Positions 13,867 through 20,919 of a DNA stretch of 24,407 bases are shown here, piece by piece. This stretch comes from DASSFZ01 sp036514635. GTDB lineage: Bacteria > Chloroflexota > Anaerolineae > Fen-1058. How positions within the stretch are numbered: the stretch's first letter is position 1; every line of letters starts with the position of its first letter. The DNA lies in the NCBI GenBank assembly GCA_036514635.1, contig DATBWU010000228.1, positions 1-24,407 on the forward strand, written 5' to 3'. Made by a program: the position numbers and the translations under genes. The notes below the pieces were generated by a model that saw nothing but the letters and a program-made list of their open reading frames with translations, made no database searches and had not been told where the DNA came from.

Positions 13867-14976
13867 TTACCGGGATTCCGTGCGTTGCGCTTGCTCCTTC
13901 ATGTGATAGGCCGACGATTGCGCCGTAGCCTGATCGAGTTTGACGATCTCGGCCAGAATTTCTTCGGGCAGCGGAACCATGCCGCCCATGCGCCCGTAGA
14001 AGCGCACCGGGGCTTGACCGGCCACCGCCAACCGCACGTCGTCCAGCATTTGGCCGGCGCTCATCTCGACGACCAGAAAGCCGCGCGCCTCGTCTGCCAG
14101 TTGTGAGATGCGATCTTCCGGGAAGGGGAACAGGCTGATCGGTCGCAGCAGACCGACCGGGATACCCTGCTGCTGCGCCATCTTGACCGCGCTCTGCGCC
14201 ACGCGGCCCGCGGTCCCGTACGCCACGACGATCAATTCCGCGCCGTCGAGCATGTACTCGCGGTAGCGCACTTCTTCGGCGCGGATGCGCTCGATCTTGG
14301 CTTGCAGTTTCTGATTGAAGCGCTCCAGCTCTTCCGGCTGCAAGTGGATCGAGGTGATGACGTTGCGCGGGCCGCCGTCGTTGCCCGACAGCGCCCAGTC
14401 CGGGATTGCAGTGGGCAGCGGGCGCATCGGCGGCAGCTCGGCAGGCTCCATCATCTGGCCGATGTTGCCGTCGAGCAAGACGACGGCGATGTGCCGATGC
14501 TTCTCGGCCAGATCGAAGGCTTCCGCCGTCAGGTCGATCGCCTCTTGCACGGTGGCCGGGGCCAGCACGATCATTTTGAAGTCGCCGTGCCCGCCGAACT
14601 TGACGATCTGGTTGTAGTCGCTCTGGCTGGGCGCGATGTTGCCCAGGCCCGGCCCGCCGCGCATCACATCGACCAGCACCACCGGCACTTCCGACCCGGC
14701 GATGTACGACAGGCCCTCTTGCATCAGGCTGACGCCGGGGCTGGACGACGAGGTCATCACGCGCACGCCGGTGCAGGCTGCACCGTAGCACATGTTGATC
14801 GCGGCGACTTCGCTCTCGGCCTGCACGAAGGCGCGACCCAGTTCGGGCATGCGCTTCGCCATGTGTTCCAGCAGCTCGGTCTGCGGTGTGATCGGGTATC
14901 CAAAATAGGCCTGGCAGCCGGCGCGGATCGCGGCTTCGGCGATGGCTTCGTTGCCCTTGAGCAATTCCTTCGCCAT
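13867..14976 (-). CDS. korA: 2-oxoacid:ferredoxin oxidoreductase, alpha subunit (VorB/KorA type)
   Basis: Encodes 369 residues beginning MAKELLKGNEAIAEAAIRAG, with the conserved FGYPITPQTEL (25-35), MTSSSSPGVSLMQEG, and MRGGPGLGNIAPSQSDYNQ stretches. These match the alpha subunit of four-subunit enzymes, and the SSSSPG...MQEG and QSDY text resembles the subunit named VorB in clostridia and Chloroflexota. ATG 14976 has AGGAG 8 bases upstream; an in-frame upstream start at 15048 overlaps the ferredoxin gene. Gene order ferredoxin-alpha-beta-gamma with 13-14 base gaps supports one transcript. Substrate likely a branched-chain or 2-oxoglutarate-type acid. Confidence 0.93.
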   Translation of the reverse strand: MAKELLKGNEAIAEAAIRAGCQAYFGYPITPQTELLEHMAKRMPELGRAFVQAESEVAAINMCYGAACTGVRVMTSSSSPGVSLMQEGLSYIAGSEVPVVLVDVMRGGPGLGNIAPSQSDYNQIVKFGGHGDFKMIVLAPATVQEAIDLTAEAFDLAEKHRHIAVVLLDGNIGQMMEPAELPPMRPLPTAIPDWALSGNDGGPRNVITSIHLQPEELERFNQKLQAKIERIRAEEVRYREYMLDGAELIVVAYGTAGRVAQSAVKMAQQQGIPVGLLRPISLFPFPEDRISQLADEARGFLVVEMSAGQMLDDVRLAVAGQAPVRFYGRMGGMVPLPEEILAEIVKLDQATAQSSAYHMKEQAQRTESR

Positions 14977-14989
14977 GACATCTCCTGGT

Positions 14990-15235
14990 CTACGCTCGCG
15001 CGGCCACGCCGGGCGTTTTGGCAAAGCGGTACACGCTGATCGCCGCATCGGGGCAGATCACGGCGCAGATCGCGCAGCCGGTGCACTTGTGATCCGGGTC
15101 CGCCAGTTCGGCCGGTCGATACCCCCTGGCGTTGAACGTCTCCGCCATGCGGATGACATCCTTCGGGCAGACGGTGGTGCACAACTCGCAGCCTTTGCAG
15201 CGCTCGGTGTCGACGGCGATCCGTCCTTGTGCCAT
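14990..15235 (-). CDS. korD: 2[4Fe-4S] ferredoxin, delta subunit of the 2-oxoacid oxidoreductase
   Basis: An 81-residue ferredoxin with two cluster motifs: CKGCELCTTVCP (Cys 13, 16, 19, 23) and CTGCAICAVICP (Cys 51, 54, 57, 61). It carries electrons from the beta subunit to soluble ferredoxin. ATG 15235 is preceded by GGAGG; homologues start near here with a short basic-to-acidic lead (GRIAVDTERC). First gene of the operon; its stop lies 13 bases before the alpha-subunit start. Confidence 0.93.
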   Translation of the reverse strand: MAQGRIAVDTERCKGCELCTTVCPKDVIRMAETFNARGYRPAELADPDHKCTGCAICAVICPDAAISVYRFAKTPGVAARA

Positions 15236-15520
15236 GTAGCCTCCGCCATCATCCTCCCGAAGGCCGTGAAGCGTGAAACCTGCGGGACGATTATCTAAGG
15301 TCAGCATAGACGAGTTGATACGGGAATTAAAGTGCAGGATGTCATTCCTGGCTGGCGACGATGCTCATTATGCTTATGACAATGCGCGGCATCGACACTC
15401 ATCTCCAGCACGGCCTACGGGGCCTTGAAATCGATGCAGACCACTCCATTCAAAAGACATTTAACCAGGTGACCGGCACTTCCACCCCCTTCGGAGTGCC
15501 GGTCGCCTCTGTTGAGGAGT
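15236..15520. other. Intergenic region between two minus-strand units, with one strong hairpin
   Basis: This 285-bp gap should contain the promoter of the ferredoxin operon; AGCATA at 15303-15308 reads TATGCT on the minus strand, without a clear -35. ACCGGCACT (15472-15480) pairs with AGTGCCGGT (15495-15503), extended by a G-U and a C-G pair, around a short loop. It lies just beyond the radical SAM stop codon and may stabilise or end that mRNA, although no U-tract follows on either strand. No gene is supported here. Confidence 0.5.
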
Positions 15521-16714
15521 TTAATAGACAAACTCGCGGATGTCGTACTTGGAAATGATCGGCCCGCCTGATTCAAAACGCAAGCCGGCCCGGATGGCCT
15601 GGCGCTGCGCGCTCATCTCCTCGGCGCTTGACGGGCGGATGCCCGCTGCGCGCGCCAGCGCCGGGTAGCGCGTGTCGTCGTGCTCGATCAGATTGCTGAA
15701 ATACACGATGTCTCGCTTGTCGAGCGGCATGGCGTTGAGCGCGGCGATCGTATCGGCGATGTGGCCGGCAGCATAGCGATCACCACCCAGCCCGATCAAG
15801 ACGATCAGGCTTACGGCGATGCCTGCCGATTTCAGCGCGCGCACCGTGTCGATTGCATCACGCGCCGCGCCGGGCTTGCGGACGAACGCCAGCAGCGGAT
15901 CGTGCCCGCTCTCCAGCCCGATGCTCACCCGCTTCAACCCGAGCGCCGCCAGTTGACAGTATTCGTCGATCGACTTCTTCGTGCCGCTAAACGCATCGAG
16001 GAAAGCGTAGACCGGGTGCGCGCCGAACTCTTCGCGCGCGATCGCCAATAGATTCGCCAGGCGGCCAAAGGGGATCGCCAGCGCGTTCGCCTCGCCGAGA
16101 AAGATCGAACGCCGCATCGTCAGCGAGTCGCCCATGAAGGCGCGCACTGCGCGCGCGTGCTCGCGAAACTGGTGTGGCGTTTTGATGCGGAAGCGCTGCC
16201 CGACGTAGAAGTTGCAGAACGTGCAGGTGTTGAACGAGCACCCCACCGTCGCCTGCAGGATGAGCGCGAGATACTGGTCGGGCGGCAGGATGCCGATCGG
16301 GTCGTAGACCTGAGCGAATCGCTCGCCGTCGAGCGCGGCGGCCCGCGCGTCGAAGCGCGCTGCGCGTTCGACCAGGCCGGGCAGCGCGTCGTCGTCGGGT
16401 GCGATCGTCCAATCGATCTGGCCTGCGATCAGCGCCGCGCCGAGTTCGCGCATGCGCGCCGCGCTCTCATCGATCAACGGTGCAGCCTGCCGTGGACTGA
16501 GCCAGTGCCGCTGCCGCGCGCCGCCCTCCGACCACTTCTCCAATACGCGCCCGTCGAGGCCACGCCGGAAGGTGTGGCCGCCGACCCAGCGGCTCCACAA
16601 GCGCCCGGCGCGGTCGCACGTCAGCGACTCGATGTTATCGATCATCACGGTCAGCGCGCCGTCTTTCAGGCTGCCCGCCAGTTGATGGCCCGTCCACGTT
16701 CCGCTGAAGAGCAC
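15521..16714 (-). CDS. Radical SAM protein with CX4CX2C cluster motif
   Basis: Encodes 397 residues. The N-terminal ~135 residues have no motif I can name. A lead-in YDPIGILPPDQYLALILQAT is followed by C159-SFNT-C164-TF-C167-NFY, which is CX4CX2C rather than the canonical CX3CX2C. KRVSIGLESGHDPLL is the GE-like/SAM-contact region, and VSLIVLIGLGG is a later barrel strand. Proteins with GCS-N-CTFC spacing form a known group of uncharacterised radical SAM enzymes, so the spacing is probably functional. The C-terminus (KYDIREFVY) is aromatic. It is monocistronic with no substrate or partner gene beside it. Function unknown. Confidence 0.85.
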   Translation of the reverse strand: MLFSGTWTGHQLAGSLKDGALTVMIDNIESLTCDRAGRLWSRWVGGHTFRRGLDGRVLEKWSEGGARQRHWLSPRQAAPLIDESAARMRELGAALIAGQIDWTIAPDDDALPGLVERAARFDARAAALDGERFAQVYDPIGILPPDQYLALILQATVGCSFNTCTFCNFYVGQRFRIKTPHQFREHARAVRAFMGDSLTMRRSIFLGEANALAIPFGRLANLLAIAREEFGAHPVYAFLDAFSGTKKSIDEYCQLAALGLKRVSIGLESGHDPLLAFVRKPGAARDAIDTVRALKSAGIAVSLIVLIGLGGDRYAAGHIADTIAALNAMPLDKRDIVYFSNLIEHDDTRYPALARAAGIRPSSAEEMSAQRQAIRAGLRFESGGPIISKYDIREFVY

Positions 16715-16744
16715 GCCCTATCTCCCAGAGACTATCTTAGAACT

Positions 16745-16851
16745 CACCACCAGGACACCACGCCTCGTCGTGTCCTGCGCTTCGCGCGGGCGACGCGCTA
16801 GGCGAGCGCGCCGCCGGCTCTCTGTTGGAGAGCAGGAAACGGCGAGACACC
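16745..16851 (+). repeat. ~107-bp structured repeat, copy A
   Basis: Matches 21374-21480 in opposite orientation over its whole length, with only about four differences over the inner 85 bases. The core GTGTCCTGCGCTTCGCGCGG and the following CGACGCGCTAGGCGAGCGC are identical in both. It contains internal inverted repeats (for example GGACAC/GTGTCC). Codon frames across it are open only by composition. It is probably a non-autonomous element or an intergenic structured RNA. Confidence 0.8.
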
Positions 16852-17084
16852 AAGAAAGCCCTTAAATCCAGGGTAGGCGCAGCGTCTATCTCCTGCCAGT
16901 GTCGCTTGGAATGAACTGGGCGTGACAGTCCTCCACACCGATCCAGGCGCTTCTGGCAAAACCAGGCTCTCCAGGTTTTGCAGGGATTTGTCGGGGCTTT
17001 CCATTGTCGTCGCCCGGTTGACTTCCACGCTTCGTAACTGCTCACGTGGCGTCGCCGAGAAGTCCCCTCTCCGCTGCGCTACGG

Positions 17085-17257
17085 GGGACGTGTGAACGTC
17101 CCGGCTGATGGCCTGAAAGTCGGCTGAAGCCGACTGGCGGATCAGCCGGGTTCACCCGGCTTCCCTCTTTTCAGCCCGGAGTTTGAACTCCGGGCGATAG
17201 CTTCCACGCCTGCAGCCGGGCGGTTCACCGTCTGGCGTTCCCGGTCAAGGCGTAGCG
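17085..17257. repeat. Cluster of six REP-like hairpins
   Basis: Stems are GGGACGT/ACGTCCC (17085-17102), AGTCGGCT/AGCCGACT (17118-17135), AGCCGGG/CCCGGCT (17144-17161), GCCCGGAGTT/AACTCCGGGC (17174-17195), GCCGGGCGG/CCGTCTGGC with two G-U pairs (17215-17236) and AGGCG/CGCCT (about 17244-17257). Most have a four-base loop of TTCA or TGAA type. Together with copy A of the 107-bp repeat they fill the 635-bp gap before the UbiA-type gene. The part from 16852 to 17084 also has a CAAAACC/GGTTTTG-type inverted repeat near 16956-16981 and no supportable gene. Confidence 0.75.
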
Positions 17258-17296
17258 CCTGGCTTGAGAAGCCCCGAAGAAATTGAGTCGAGCTGG

Positions 17297-17325
17297 TTGG
17301 ATCGCCGTGCATCCTGTGGTATATT
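17297..17325 (+). promoter_or_regulatory. Sigma70-like promoter of the isoprenoid operon
   Basis: TTGGAT (17297-17302) and TATATT (17320-17325) with a 17-base spacer. The transcript would start near 17332, giving a leader of about 18 bases that includes AAAAGGGGG before the ATG at 17350. Confidence 0.65.
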
Positions 17326-17349
17326 GGCGTCCATCGACTCAAAAGGGGG

Positions 17350-18282
17350 ATGGCCTTGAACCTGATCGTTCATTTGATCCGCGAAATGCGGCCCAAACAG
17401 TGGACGAAGAATCTGTTCGTGTTCGTCGTCGTGGTGGTGGATCAAAAGCTGTTTGTGCCCGGGCCGTTCTTCGGCACGCCGCTGGGCCGCTCGGTGTTGG
17501 GCTTCGTGCTGTTATGTGTGATGTCGGGCGCGGTGTACGTGCTGAACGACATCATCGACGTGGAGCAAGATCGGGCGCACCCCACCAAGCGCAACCGGCC
17601 CATCGCCTCGGGCGCGCTGCCGATGGGCGTGGCCTGGCTGGCCGCTATCGTGCTGCCGCTCGCAACGCTGCCGTTCGCCTTCGGGTTGCACCTCTATTTT
17701 GGCCTCTTGCTGATTCTGTACTGGCTCAACAACGTTGCCTACACGTTTCGCCTCAAGCACGTCGTCGTCCTCGACGTGTTCAGCATCGCGTTGGGGTTCG
17801 TGCTGCGCGTGGCCGCAGGTGTGATCCTGGTCAACACCGAGCGTTTTTCGCCGTGGCTGTATGCATTCACGACCCTGCTCTCGCTGTTCCTGGGTTTCAC
17901 CAAGCGGCGCGGCGAGATCGTATCGCTGCAAGGGAACGCCAGCAATCATCGCGCCATCCTCGTCGAATACAATCTGCCCTTTTTGGACGGCATGATCTAC
18001 ACCGTAACGTCGGCCTCGATTGTGACCTATTCGTTTTACACGTTCTCCGCACCGAACCTGCCCGAAAACCACACGATGATGCTGACGATACCGTTCGTGC
18101 TGTATGGCATTTTCCGTTATCTGTATCTGGTGCACGTGCGCGGCGAGACGAAGCCGCCCGACGAGGTGTTGCTGAAGGACCGCGTGCTCCAGGTGACGCT
18201 GGCGCTGTTCGTCATCGCAGTGATCCTGGTCATGTACCAGCGCCAGTTGCTGGCGGTGCTGGCGCGCGTGATCGGATCGTGA
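17350..18282 (+). CDS. UbiA-family polyprenyl-phosphate phosphoribosyltransferase (decaprenyl-phosphate type)
   Basis: A 310-residue integral membrane protein with eight or nine hydrophobic helices. RPKQWTKNLFVF (14-25) and NDIIDVEQDRAHPTKRNRP (66-84, the aspartate-rich Mg site) plus RPIASG are hallmarks of the decaprenyl-phosphate 5-phosphoribosyltransferase branch (as mycobacterial Rv3806c), which joins PRPP to a polyprenyl phosphate. YTFRLKHVVVLDVF and FTKRRGE carry the second conserved set. In Chloroflexota such proteins may serve arabinan-like or other polyprenyl-linked sugar pathways; this is inference. The gene is first in an operon with mevalonate kinase and IPK, so polyprenyl synthesis and use are linked. 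Confidence 0.88.
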   Translation: MALNLIVHLIREMRPKQWTKNLFVFVVVVVDQKLFVPGPFFGTPLGRSVLGFVLLCVMSGAVYVLNDIIDVEQDRAHPTKRNRPIASGALPMGVAWLAAIVLPLATLPFAFGLHLYFGLLLILYWLNNVAYTFRLKHVVVLDVFSIALGFVLRVAAGVILVNTERFSPWLYAFTTLLSLFLGFTKRRGEIVSLQGNASNHRAILVEYNLPFLDGMIYTVTSASIVTYSFYTFSAPNLPENHTMMLTIPFVLYGIFRYLYLVHVRGETKPPDEVLLKDRVLQVTLALFVIAVILVMYQRQLLAVLARVIGS

Positions 18283-18324
18283 GCCACCGGCATTGGCGAT
18301 AGCGCCGGCGGAGGCGCGTCAACC

Positions 18325-19251
18325 GTGATCACGGCATCAGCCCCCGGCAAGGTCATTCTGTTCGGAGAACATGCGGTGGTGTACGGCCGCCCGGCGATTG
18401 CGGTGCCGGTGACGCAGGTCAAGGCGACGGCTTCGATCGAGCCGGGCCGCGCCGGGCGCGGCATGACGATCCTGGCAACCGATCTGACCCGCGCGATGCA
18501 CCTGCGCGATGCACCTGCGGACGATCCGCTCGCCTCGATCGCTCGCCTGGCGTTGGCGCATTTCAACGCGCCCGAACCTGATGCGAACGTCACCGTCCAC
18601 TCGACGATCCCGATTGCCAGCGGCCTCGGCTCCGGCGCGGCGGTCAGCACGTCGATCGTGCGTGCGCTGGCGAAATTCCTCAGCCGCCCGATCGACGAGG
18701 CGGCCCTCTCGGCATTGGTGTACGAAGTGGAGAAGCTGCATCACGGCACGCCCAGCGGCATCGACAACACGGTGGTCGTGTACGCCCGGCCCGTGTACTT
18801 CGTCCGTGGCCGGCCGATCCAGACGTTCAGCGTCAAGTGTCCGTTCACCATTGCCATCGGGGATACGGGTGTGAGAAGCCCGACCAAGATCGCCGTCGGC
18901 GACGTGCGCAGGGCGTGGGAAGCGGATCGCGCTCGGTCCGAGCGATTGTTCGATCGGATCGGCTCGATTGCGGAGCGTGCCCGCGCGGCTATTGAAGCAG
19001 GCGAGGTCGATGCGCTGGGGCCGCTGATGGATGAGAATCACGCGCTGCTGCGCGAGATCGGCGTGTCGAGCGACGAGTTGGAGCGGCTGGTGTCTGCCGC
19101 GAAGGAAGCCGGCGCGGTGGGAGCGAAGTTAGTCGGCGGCGGGCGCGGCGGCAACATGATCGCGCTGGTCGATGTGTCCACGCGCGAACCAGTGGAGCAG
19201 GCGCTGATTGAAGCTGGGGCGAAGGGCGTGATTGTGACGGATGTGGAATGA
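18325..19251 (+). CDS. mvk: Mevalonate kinase (GHMP superfamily)
   Basis: Encodes 308 residues from a GTG start at 18325, supported by GGAGG ten bases upstream. GHMP signatures are clear: SAPGKVILFGEHAVVYGRPA (5-24), the ATP loop PIASGLGSGAAV (96-107), HGTPSGIDN (140-148) with the catalytic aspartate region, and the C-terminal KLVGGGRGGNMIAL. Together these point to mevalonate kinase, which phosphorylates mevalonate with ATP. Archaeal-size length (about 310) fits. It lies 42 bases after the UbiA gene. The last codons and stop overlap a GAATGNN heptamer array. Confidence 0.93.
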   Translation: MITASAPGKVILFGEHAVVYGRPAIAVPVTQVKATASIEPGRAGRGMTILATDLTRAMHLRDAPADDPLASIARLALAHFNAPEPDANVTVHSTIPIASGLGSGAAVSTSIVRALAKFLSRPIDEAALSALVYEVEKLHHGTPSGIDNTVVVYARPVYFVRGRPIQTFSVKCPFTIAIGDTGVRSPTKIAVGDVRRAWEADRARSERLFDRIGSIAERARAAIEAGEVDALGPLMDENHALLREIGVSSDELERLVSAAKEAGAVGAKLVGGGRGGNMIALVDVSTREPVEQALIEAGAKGVIVTDVE

Positions 19252-19294
19252 AGAATGTAGAATGTGGAATGCGGAATGTAGAATGCAGAATGAA
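19246..19294 (+). repeat. Seven tandem GAATGNN heptamers across the mvk stop codon
   Basis: GAATG recurs in exact seven-base register from 19246 to 19294, with the last two bases AA, TA, TG, CG, TA, CA, AA. The mvk stop codon (TGA, 19249-19251) lies in the first unit. Unlike the other heptamer loci it is a direct array without an inverted half. Confidence 0.88.
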
Positions 19295-19375
19295 GGCAGG
19301 AAAACAGCACGCGGCTTGTGGCGCAGGTGTTCATGCTGCCACAGGCAGCCGACGAGTCGTCAGGTAGGCAACGCT

Positions 19376-20063
19376 CGTCCGGCAGTTGTACTGCCGGACG
19401 CAGCGAGTGGGGTGAGCCGCCACGATCGTCTCCATGCTCGTCTGGCAGTTGTACTGCCGGGCGTAAGGCTAATCGATGTCTCATCGTTACCGTGTCTTCT
19501 CCGATACCCATTACGCTTACTTCGTCACGTGCACCATCGTCGATTGGCTACCTGTATTTGAACATGAGGCCTACCGCCGGATCATTCTGGACAGTCTCGC
19601 CTATATCCGCGAACGTAAGCAGACTCAACTCAATGCCTTTGTAATCATGCCGACTCATTTGCATGTTGTACTTTGGCCCCAGGAAGGCATCAACCTTGCT
19701 GACGTATTGCGCGACTTCAAACGGTTCACATCGCGATCTATCTCTAAAGAAGCCTCTCGCCGTGGAGACCGTCGGTTCCTGAGCATCTTTGCCGCTGCTC
19801 GGCAGCAGGGTCGCGCACAAGACACATCACAGTACCAAGTGTGGCAGGAGGGCTCCCATCCGGAAGCTGTATACACCTTGGACTTTGCCCGACAGAAGAT
19901 CAATTACATACACGCTAACCCGGTGCGGGCAGGGCTAACCACTGTGCCTGAAGACTGGCCATACTCTAGCGCTCGCACGTATCTTTTGGGCGAGGAAACT
20001 TATCCGCCGACTGACATGCTGCCCGCGTGACCGGTGTTGGAACAGCAGTACAACTGCTGTTCC
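19376..20063. mobile_element. REP/RAYT unit: transposase gene bracketed by inverted palindromes
   Basis: Two palindromes precede the transposase gene and one follows it. 19376-19400 is CGTCCGGCAG-TTGTA-CTGCCGGACG. 19439-19463 is CGTCTGGCAG-TTGTA-CTGCCGGGCG, with two G-U pairs that keep the stem. 20039-20063 is GGAACAGCAG-TACAA-CTGCTGTTCC; its loop is the reverse complement of TTGTA, so it is an inverted-orientation copy sharing the CAGTTGTACTG core. A RAYT gene with REP-type palindromes in opposite orientation on its two sides is the known REPtron/REP-BIME layout. The unit separates mevalonate kinase from isopentenyl phosphate kinase. Confidence 0.8.
19476..20030 (+). CDS. REP-associated tyrosine transposase (RAYT, Y1_Tnp family)
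   Basis: Encodes 184 residues, normal for the family. YFVTCTIVDWLPVFEH (15-30) is the first strand, PTHLHVVLW (59-67) holds the HUH metal-binding motif with H61 and H63, and FARQKINYIHANPVRAGL (137-154) holds the catalytic tyrosine (Y144) and the RAYT-typical NPVRxGL tail. All key residues are present, so the enzyme looks intact. It would nick single-stranded DNA at REP palindromes. No convincing Shine-Dalgarno lies before ATG 19476; the start codon follows the second palindrome by 12 bases. Codon use is somewhat less GC-rich than its neighbours, consistent with horizontal or recent arrival. Confidence 0.93.
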   Translation: MSHRYRVFSDTHYAYFVTCTIVDWLPVFEHEAYRRIILDSLAYIRERKQTQLNAFVIMPTHLHVVLWPQEGINLADVLRDFKRFTSRSISKEASRRGDRRFLSIFAAARQQGRAQDTSQYQVWQEGSHPEAVYTLDFARQKINYIHANPVRAGLTTVPEDWPYSSARTYLLGEETYPPTDMLPA

Positions 20064-20077
20064 AGCATGAGGCCATC

Positions 20078-20890
20078 ATGGAAACGGTTTTCCTGAAGCT
20101 CGGTGGATCGATCATTACTGACAAGACACAGGTCGAGCACGCGCGCGTCGATGTGATCGGGCGGCTGGCCCGCGAGGTGCGCGCTGCGCTCGCTGCGCGC
20201 CCGGAACTGCGGCTCGTGCTCGGACATGGCAGCGGGTCGTTCGGGCATGTGGCAGCGCGGAGGCACGGGACGCGCGAGGGCGCGCACGACGCGGCCGGAT
20301 GGTTTGGCTTTGCGGAGGTCGCTGCCTCGGCGGCGCGATTGAATCAGATCGTGGCGGACATTTTCGTCGAGGAGCGCGTGCCGGTCGTCAGCCTGCCGCC
20401 TTCGGCCAGCGCGCGCTGCGAGGATGGGCGGCTGGCCTGGCTCGACACCGCTGTCTTGCATTCACACTTGAAGAACGGCCTCGTGCCGATGGTGCACGGC
20501 GATGTCGCGCTGGACAGCGTGCGCGGCGCGACGATCGTTTCGACCGAAGATGTGTTCGCCTACCTCGCGGATGAAATTGAAGTGGATTGGGTGCTGCTGG
20601 CCGGTGAAGTGGCCGGTGTGTTTGCCGATGCTTCCCTGACCGGCGAGGTGGTCCCGCTGATTACACCAGGCACGTTCGCGCAGCTCGCGCCGGGACTCGG
20701 CGGCTCTCACGGCGCGGACGTGACGGGCGGCATGGCGGCGAAGGTGCGGCAAATGATCGACTGGGTGCAGGCGCATCCACGCACCTCCGCGCGCATTTTC
20801 TCGGCGGCACAGCCGGGCACACTGGAGCGCGTGTTGATCGATCCGCATGCGGCGGTGGGTACGGAAATACGGAATTACGTAATTACGTAA
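20078..20890 (+). CDS. ipk: Isopentenyl phosphate kinase
   Basis: Encodes 270 residues of the amino-acid kinase fold. FLKLGGSIITDK (5-16) and GHGSGSFGHVAA (49-60), with the phosphate-contacting histidine of GSFGH (H57), mark IPK. STEDVFAYLADEI, LLAGEVAGVFAD and GADVTGGMAAKV are the nucleotide-site segments. IPK phosphorylates isopentenyl phosphate to IPP and completes the alternative mevalonate route after phosphomevalonate decarboxylase. The ATG at 20078 has GAGG five bases before it; an in-frame upstream start at 20027 runs through the REP palindrome and is disfavoured. The last residues (TEIRNYVIT) are encoded by an octamer repeat, an oddity. Confidence 0.94.
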   Translation: METVFLKLGGSIITDKTQVEHARVDVIGRLAREVRAALAARPELRLVLGHGSGSFGHVAARRHGTREGAHDAAGWFGFAEVAASAARLNQIVADIFVEERVPVVSLPPSASARCEDGRLAWLDTAVLHSHLKNGLVPMVHGDVALDSVRGATIVSTEDVFAYLADEIEVDWVLLAGEVAGVFADASLTGEVVPLITPGTFAQLAPGLGGSHGADVTGGMAAKVRQMIDWVQAHPRTSARIFSAAQPGTLERVLIDPHAAVGTEIRNYVIT

Positions 20891-20900
20891 TTACGTATCA
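20861..20900. repeat. Octamer repeat spanning the ipk stop codon
   Basis: Five units ACGGAAAT, ACGGAATT, ACGTAATT, ACGTAATT, ACGTATCA follow in exact eight-base register. The palindromic AATTACGTAATT lies at its centre. The ipk stop (20888-20890) is inside the fourth unit, so the ipk C-terminus is repeat-derived. Confidence 0.8.
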
Positions 20901-20919
20901 TTCCTCAGGGTTCACTCAC

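Noticed and set aside
13853..14791. Upstream extension of the korB reading frame to a 574-codon ORF
   Set aside because: The extension is a different frame of the korA gene on the same strand, and korB has its own ATG with GGGAGGGT at 13852.
15361..15558. 65-codon plus-strand ORF in the gap beside the radical SAM gene
   Set aside because: No ribosome-binding site, and it runs antisense into the radical SAM gene.
16798..17028. Minus-strand ORF of 76 codons containing SLQNLESLVLPEAPG
   Set aside because: Its C-terminal part is the 107-bp repeat and the rest spans a CAAAACC-type inverted repeat; no ribosome-binding site or family resemblance.
17283..18302. A 339-codon plus-strand ORF overlapping the UbiA-type gene
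   Set aside because: It is Arg/Ala-rich shadow coding of the real gene, which has a promoter, ribosome-binding site and family motifs in another frame.
19252..19475. Possible small RNA between mvk and the RAYT gene
   Set aside because: The region is fully explained by the GAATGNN array and the REP palindromes; no promoter or terminator for a separate RNA is visible.
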